Shown here piece by piece: positions 60,261-64,000 of a stretch of 64,000 nucleotides of DNA. The number at the start of each line of letters is the position of its first letter. Within the stretch, counting starts at the first letter, position 1. The stretch is from positions 21,920-85,919 of the forward strand of contig JAKARS010000004.1 in the NCBI GenBank assembly GCA_021828375.1, given 5' to 3'. A program made the position numbers and the translations under genes. A model generated the notes under the pieces. That model saw only the letters and a list, made by a program, of their open reading frames with translations. It ran no database searches and was not told where the DNA came from. This DNA comes from Nitrospirota bacterium (GTDB taxonomy: Bacteria > Nitrospirota > Leptospirillia > Leptospirillales > Leptospirillaceae).

Positions 60261-60827
60261 ATTCTGAGAGAGGAACACTCCAAGGGGGCTCCCCTTCTTG
60301 TGGGTCGGATGGGTCGATCCTTTGGGGTTGTCGGCTATGGACGCGTTCATCTTCTCTCGGACAACCCCGATCGGTTCTATGGGGATGTCGGTCAGACCTT
60401 TCTCTTGAGAACTCCTGCCAGAGGTGGGGCCCAAACCTTCCGGAGTCGCTCGCTTCTTCTTGAAGACGCGGTGGACAAGTCGGGATCTCTTCTGGTCAAA
60501 TGGAAAGGTTTCGACTCTCCGGAGTCTCTTCGCGAAATCGTAGGGTGGGAGATCTTCTGGGAGGGAGAGGACGACTGGGTCCCTGATGATCCAGAGACCG
60601 AAAGACTCGACGATCTTATTGGATTTATCGTTCGGGATTGCGACAGCGAGCAGACGGTCGGTCTCATCAGCGGCTACTATGACAGGCCAGGACAGGATCT
60701 TCTCGCGATAGAAACAGCAACAGGTCAGGAAGTGCTCTGTCCCTTTGTCCTGGAGCTCGTTCCCAAAGTCGACAGGGGGAACAGGGAGGTCTTCGTCCGT
60801 TGGAGCATTGTCGGCACATCGGGGTGA
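60261..60827 (+). CDS. rimM: ribosome maturation factor RimM
   Basis: The core GRMGRSFGVVGYGRVH is the RimM N-terminal beta-barrel, and the C-terminal PRC-like barrel has DDLIGFIVRD and GQEVLCPFVLELVPKVD. The start is non-standard. Canonical GTG 60300 would begin exactly at the first strand and drop the expected lead-in. The frame is open upstream to 60222 without any ATG, GTG or TTG. ATT 60261, with AGGGGAG eight bases before it, or CTG 60264 would give the usual ~15-residue lead (189 residues). It aids 30S assembly. Confidence 0.85.
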   Translation: MLREEHSKGAPLLVGRMGRSFGVVGYGRVHLLSDNPDRFYGDVGQTFLLRTPARGGAQTFRSRSLLLEDAVDKSGSLLVKWKGFDSPESLREIVGWEIFWEGEDDWVPDDPETERLDDLIGFIVRDCDSEQTVGLISGYYDRPGQDLLAIETATGQEVLCPFVLELVPKVDRGNREVFVRWSIVGTSG

Positions 60828-61528
60828 TCACCCTTTTTCCCGAGATGCTGAAGAGCGTGCTCGGCACCAGCATCCCTGACAGGGCTCGACAAAAAGGTCT
60901 TGTAGAGTATCATGTTTGGGATCTGCGCTCATTTGGCATCGGATCCTACCATTCCGTTGATGACTATCCATTCGGGGGCGGCGGCGGCATGGTCCTGAAG
61001 CCCGAGCCGATTTCAGCCGCGCTGGATGTGGCGATATCCGAACTGGAAACCCTTTCGGACGGGAAGCTTCCGCGCCTTATTTATCCCTCCCCGCAGGGAC
61101 GGGTCTTTGTCCAGCCGGTGGCAAAGATTTGGGCGGAAGATCCTCGGCCGATGATTTTTCTTTGCGGTCATTATGAAGGGGTTGACCAAAGGATTCTCGA
61201 CAGTTATCCCTTTGAAGAATGGTCATGTGGCGACTATGTCCTCTCGGGGGGGGAGTTGCCCTTCTCCCTCATGGTCGATGCGGTGGTGCGGCTCATTCCG
61301 GGAGTCCTGTCCAATGCAGACTCTCCGCAGAACGAGACATTTTCTAACGGATCGTTCGACTTTCCACAATATACCCGCCCCCGGGTCTTTCGGGGACGGG
61401 AGGTTCCTCCCGTACTTCTGTCGGGAAACCATGAGGCCATCAAATCATTCCGGGAGGCTCTCGCCCGGAAAAAACAACAGGAAGTTCGTCCCGACCTCGG
61501 AGAGGCCCAGTCGGGGATTTCCGTTTAA
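60800..61528 (+). CDS. trmD: tRNA (guanine37-N1)-methyltransferase
   Basis: 242 residues from TTG 60800, with GGGAGG ten bases upstream. The trefoil-knot fold shows DDYPFGGGGGMVLKPEP, IFLCGHYEGVDQRI and DYVLSGGELP, with the C-terminal TRPRVFRGREVPPVLLSGNH. It methylates G37 in several tRNAs. GTG 60824 would also be possible but would remove the first residues. It overlaps rimM by 28 bases. Confidence 0.96.
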   Translation: MEHCRHIGVITLFPEMLKSVLGTSIPDRARQKGLVEYHVWDLRSFGIGSYHSVDDYPFGGGGGMVLKPEPISAALDVAISELETLSDGKLPRLIYPSPQGRVFVQPVAKIWAEDPRPMIFLCGHYEGVDQRILDSYPFEEWSCGDYVLSGGELPFSLMVDAVVRLIPGVLSNADSPQNETFSNGSFDFPQYTRPRVFRGREVPPVLLSGNHEAIKSFREALARKKQQEVRPDLGEAQSGISV

Positions 61529-61560
61529 CCACGTCATCTTGGATGGCGAAAACGAGGTGT

Positions 61561-61914
61561 ATGATGCAGGTTCTTGACCAGATCGAACAACTATTCATGA
61601 AGGAAACCACCCCTCAGGTCAGTGTTGGCGACACTGTTAAGGTGCACAGCAAGGTCGTTGAAGGGGAAAAGGAGCGCATTCAGGTTTTTGAGGGTGTAGT
61701 GATTGGACTTCGTGGGGGCGGGACCCGCTCCATGATGACCGTGCGCAAGATTTCCTTTGGTGTGGGAGTGGAGAGAACCTTCCCCCTGCACTCTCCCCAG
61801 GTGATCAAGGTTGACCGTGTTCGTTCGGGTCGTGTTCGCCGCGCCAAGCTCTATTTCCTTCGGGACAAGAAGGGAAAGGCTGCACGCCTCAAAGAGGTCA
61901 AGAACGAGGAATAG
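61561..61914 (+). CDS. rplS: 50S ribosomal protein L19
   Basis: 117 residues from ATG 61561 (or 61564, six bases after GAGG). The protein carries GDTVKVHSKVVEGEKERIQVFEGVVI, the SFGVGVERTFPLHSP stretch and the RVRRAKLYFLRDKKGKAARL ending, all of L19. An upstream in-frame ATG at 61543 would add six residues. It sits at the intersubunit bridge of the ribosome. Confidence 0.96.
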   Translation: MMQVLDQIEQLFMKETTPQVSVGDTVKVHSKVVEGEKERIQVFEGVVIGLRGGGTRSMMTVRKISFGVGVERTFPLHSPQVIKVDRVRSGRVRRAKLYFLRDKKGKAARLKEVKNEE

Positions 61915-61963
61915 CTCTCTCCATTCTCCTCCCTTTCCCGATGGCTCCTGGGAGGATTCTCTC

Positions 61964-62581
61964 CTGTCTCCTGGGGGGACGCGGGCTCTTGTTGTGGGAG
62001 TGGATGAAGTGGGGCGAGGCCCTCTTGCGGGCCCCGTTGTGGCAGCATGTGTGGTTTTCTTTCCACCGGTTTCCCGTCTCTCTTCGTGGGGGATTGCCGA
62101 TTCAAAGAGCCTCTCTCCAGACAGACGTGATGAGCTTTCCCGTCTGATCCATCTCGAGGCCGCTCATGTGACGCTCGGATGGTCCAGTGTTGATGAGGTC
62201 AATGAACTGAATGTTCGCCAGGCAACATTTTTGGCCATGAATCGGGCATTGCGGCAACTCCCGCCTTCCTTGATGAAAGACCCCCGGCTTTGCGTGGCCG
62301 TTGATGGGCGGGACAAAATTCCGGGTGTGGAGAGCCAGCAGCGGACCGTTGTGGGCGGTGACCGAACCGTTCTCTCCGTTGCAGCCGCATCGATTGTGGC
62401 CAAGGTTGCCCGGGATTCCTACATGGAAAAGCTTGATGCGCTCTTTCCGGGATACGGCTTTGCAAAGCATAAGGGATACGGCACGGAGGAGCACCGAAAT
62501 GCCATTCTCCGCCTTGGACTCTCTCCCCACCACCGGCCCCTCTTTTGCCGGAAGTTACTGACACAGGCAAAATCCCTATGA
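61964..62581 (+). CDS. rnhB: ribonuclease HII
   Basis: The active-site cluster GVDEVGRGPLAGPVVAA (Asp-Glu), ADSKSLSPDRRDEL, AVDGRDKIP and the Asp of VARDSYM identify RNase HII, which cuts RNA in RNA-DNA hybrids. No ordinary start fits: GTG 61994 is immediately in front of GVDEVG and would cut the first strand, while ATG 61811 lies inside rplS. CTG 61964 with GGAGG eight bases upstream gives 205 residues and a 10-residue lead, so I favour it with caution. It overlaps ftsX by four bases. Confidence 0.88.
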   Translation: MSPGGTRALVVGVDEVGRGPLAGPVVAACVVFFPPVSRLSSWGIADSKSLSPDRRDELSRLIHLEAAHVTLGWSSVDEVNELNVRQATFLAMNRALRQLPPSLMKDPRLCVAVDGRDKIPGVESQQRTVVGGDRTVLSVAAASIVAKVARDSYMEKLDALFPGYGFAKHKGYGTEEHRNAILRLGLSPHHRPLFCRKLLTQAKSL

Positions 62582-63591
62582 ATTCTGATCCATCCCATAA
62601 GATGTCCAGCGTTGAGGGGGAGGCCGACTCCTTCTCAGTCGGTCTCCCGGAGAGTGTCTCCGATCCGACCCCTTTTCGATCCCTTTCTTTCGTCCTTGCC
62701 CATCTCCTTTTTTCCTCGTTTCTCCTTCTGTCGATTTTTTGGACATTTTCGACCTATACGATTCTTGACGCCATGCGAATCCGGGACGCATCCTCGGCCC
62801 ATCTCCTGATTGTCTTTGATCGGCCTCCTCCGAAGAAGGAGGCATCGGGACTTCAAGTGACCCTTGAAAAGATTGTGGGCGCGGGAAATGTCTCTCCCAT
62901 GCCGATTCAATCCGGTCAAGGACCGACAGAACGTCGGACGCGACAACGCGTACTCTCTGTCTTGCTAGTCCCAGGAAAAGCCCCTGACGGGACTCCCGTG
63001 AGTCTCTCCGAAATGGTGCGCTCCATCTCCCAGGTTGTCCATAATGACGCCAGGATTCAGGACATTGTCTACAGTCCGGACTGGATCTCACGGGTGGACT
63101 CCCTCATGTCTCTTTCTTTCCAGCTTCGAAAAGGATTGCTTCTTGTCCTTTTCTTGGCGGCCTTCTCCCTCTCCCTCTATTGGGGTGTGCTGGGAGCCCC
63201 CCTTGTCGCCCGTCTTGGCCATCTCTCCCGTTCGGGAGAGGGGGCAGAAGCCTTCCCTCGGACCGGGACCTTTCGGTCGGACCCTTCGCGTCCTGAGATC
63301 GAATCGACTCCTCGACGTCGGACGCCACCGTCCTTTTTCCAGAGAGTCTTTTCTTCTGTCCTTATGGGAGGCACCTCCTCCCTCATCGTTCTTTTGTTCG
63401 CCTGGTCCCTCAAAAATGTTCTTTTTCCCGAACCCTTCTCTCCCTTAACGGCTCTTCCGCTTCCAATCCCTTTCGGGGGACGATTGTGGCTCCTGCTCAT
63501 TATGGGCTCGCTGCTCGGAGGCTTGGGGGGGGGAGTCATCGCTGCACCCTTCTCTTCTAGGCCGCAAAGCCACGGAGACTCTTCTCGGTGA
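62578..63591 (+). CDS. FtsX-like cell division permease
   Basis: 337 residues from ATG 62578. The order is a first membrane helix (about 40-62), an extracytoplasmic domain (about 65-175) and three further helices (about 180-200, 262-282 and 298-320), the FtsX layout. The loop after TM2 is longer and basic (SRSGEGAEAFPRTG...). In other bacteria FtsX forms a complex with the ATPase FtsE, which signals to EnvC and cell-wall amidases. No ftsE is seen next to it. The call rests on topology and on the EnvC-like gene that follows in 45 bp. Confidence 0.65.
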   Translation: MNSDPSHKMSSVEGEADSFSVGLPESVSDPTPFRSLSFVLAHLLFSSFLLLSIFWTFSTYTILDAMRIRDASSAHLLIVFDRPPPKKEASGLQVTLEKIVGAGNVSPMPIQSGQGPTERRTRQRVLSVLLVPGKAPDGTPVSLSEMVRSISQVVHNDARIQDIVYSPDWISRVDSLMSLSFQLRKGLLLVLFLAAFSLSLYWGVLGAPLVARLGHLSRSGEGAEAFPRTGTFRSDPSRPEIESTPRRRTPPSFFQRVFSSVLMGGTSSLIVLLFAWSLKNVLFPEPFSPLTALPLPIPFGGRLWLLLIMGSLLGGLGGGVIAAPFSSRPQSHGDSSR

Positions 63592-63636
63592 AGACGGGAT
63601 CTCCCGGTGAATCTTCTTTGTCTCCCCGTCAATGGA

Positions 63637-64000
63637 TGGATTCAAGCCGAACGTTGAGGGTGCTCATCTTTTTTCTTTTTTGCTCTCTCACGTTTTTTCA
63701 CTCGACATCTTTGTCCCTCGCGGATGAAACCTCCATTGATCGCCAGCTTGAAAAACGACAAAAAGAGATGAACGCGCTCAAAAAACGCCTCCTTGAAAAC
63801 AAGCACCGGATCATCTTGGTCCGGGGACGTCGTCATAAACTCAAAAAAAAGATTCTCTCCCTCAAGGTTCGGGCCGAAGAGTTTCACCTGAAGATCGAAC
63901 GTCTCCAGATACGGGAGATTCGCGACAAGCAGGCCATTCGGAGGGTCCAGCATGCCATTGACAGGCTTGACACAATTGTCGATGCGGATCTCCGGGAGAA
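63637..64000 (+). CDS. EnvC-like murein hydrolase activator, 3' truncated by window
   Basis: The frame runs from ATG 63637 (TTG 63619 possible) to the window end, 121 codons. A signal peptide (residues 4-29) ends at SLSLADE. The remainder is a continuous coiled coil, rich in Lys, Arg, Leu and Glu (IDRQLEKRQKEMNALKKRLLE and ALHR-type repeats), as at the N-terminus of EnvC and other M23 peptidase-like activators. The catalytic or LytM domain lies outside. It follows the FtsX-like gene, the usual partner. Confidence 0.7.

Noticed and set aside
1-64000. CRISPR arrays, insertion sequences, prophage or integrated elements
   Set aside because: No evenly spaced repeats, transposase, integrase or flanking direct repeats were seen.

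Overview
The window is a gene-dense chromosomal segment (about 62 intact protein genes, one broken gene, two tRNAs). It is GC-rich by eye and shows no insertion sequences, prophage, CRISPR array or rRNA. Gene content is bacterial and mostly housekeeping. A cytochrome b fused to cytochrome c, a PRC-barrel/Rieske fusion, a class II CCA-type transferase and small novel membrane proteins suggest a deep-branching Gram-negative chemolithotroph. A Nitrospirota member of the Leptospirillum type is my best guess. That is inference from style and gene order, not from a database match.

Layout. 1-2.3 kb: the end of rimO, a PA0069-type radical SAM gene, and a DMT/EamA transporter interrupted by one in-frame TGA. 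2.4-8.3 kb: tRNA-Leu(UAG), a polytopic membrane protein, and on the minus strand uvrC translationally coupled to a 1027-residue membrane-anchored protein with three degenerate AAA+ modules. The latter is the most unusual gene here. 8.4-15.1 kb: a small membrane protein with a good promoter, then minus-strand ftsY, ybeY, phoH, a universal stress protein, a beta-hydroxyacid dehydrogenase, prepilin peptidase, a small unknown and a DsbA/C-like exported thioredoxin-fold protein.

15.4-39.2 kb is a long plus-strand run. tRNA-Thr(UGU), a DUF4337-like protein and a lipoprotein precede the translation cluster rimP-nusA-infB-ylxP-rbfA-truB-rpsO-pnp. A 40-residue membrane peptide gene with a structured leader and two terminators follows. 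Next comes a tightly overlapping series: M16 protease, pdxJ, acpS, nnrDE, type-4 UDG, lapA-like, mutS, an unknown, an exported beta-propeller and fabI. The run ends with a two-gene quinol:cytochrome c reductase (Rieske plus cytochrome b/c fusion) and a strong terminator.

39.2-55.5 kb has mixed orientation: glutaredoxin-like, a small DUF6132-like membrane protein, RidA, rpmB, recG, ppx/gppA, a large TPR protein, CCA-type nucleotidyltransferase, thioredoxin lipoprotein, an orphan RND transporter coupled to a lipoprotein, a Fur-family regulator, another lipoprotein, SAM hydrolase with a membrane methyltransferase, and a TPR lipoprotein. 55.5-64 kb is plus strand: rpsA with terminator, sppA, an IHF/HU protein, ffh, rpsP-rimM-trmD-rplS-rnhB, then ftsX-like and envC-like (the last cut by the window end). 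Several genes in this last block appear to need non-ATG, possibly non-canonical, starts.

How they work together: the core theme is ribosome biogenesis, translation and protein targeting (rimO, rimP, nusA, infB, rbfA, truB, rpsO, ybeY, rpsA, rpsP, rimM, trmD, rplS, rpmB, ftsY, ffh), with DNA repair (uvrC, UDG, mutS, recG) and envelope or redox functions interleaved.
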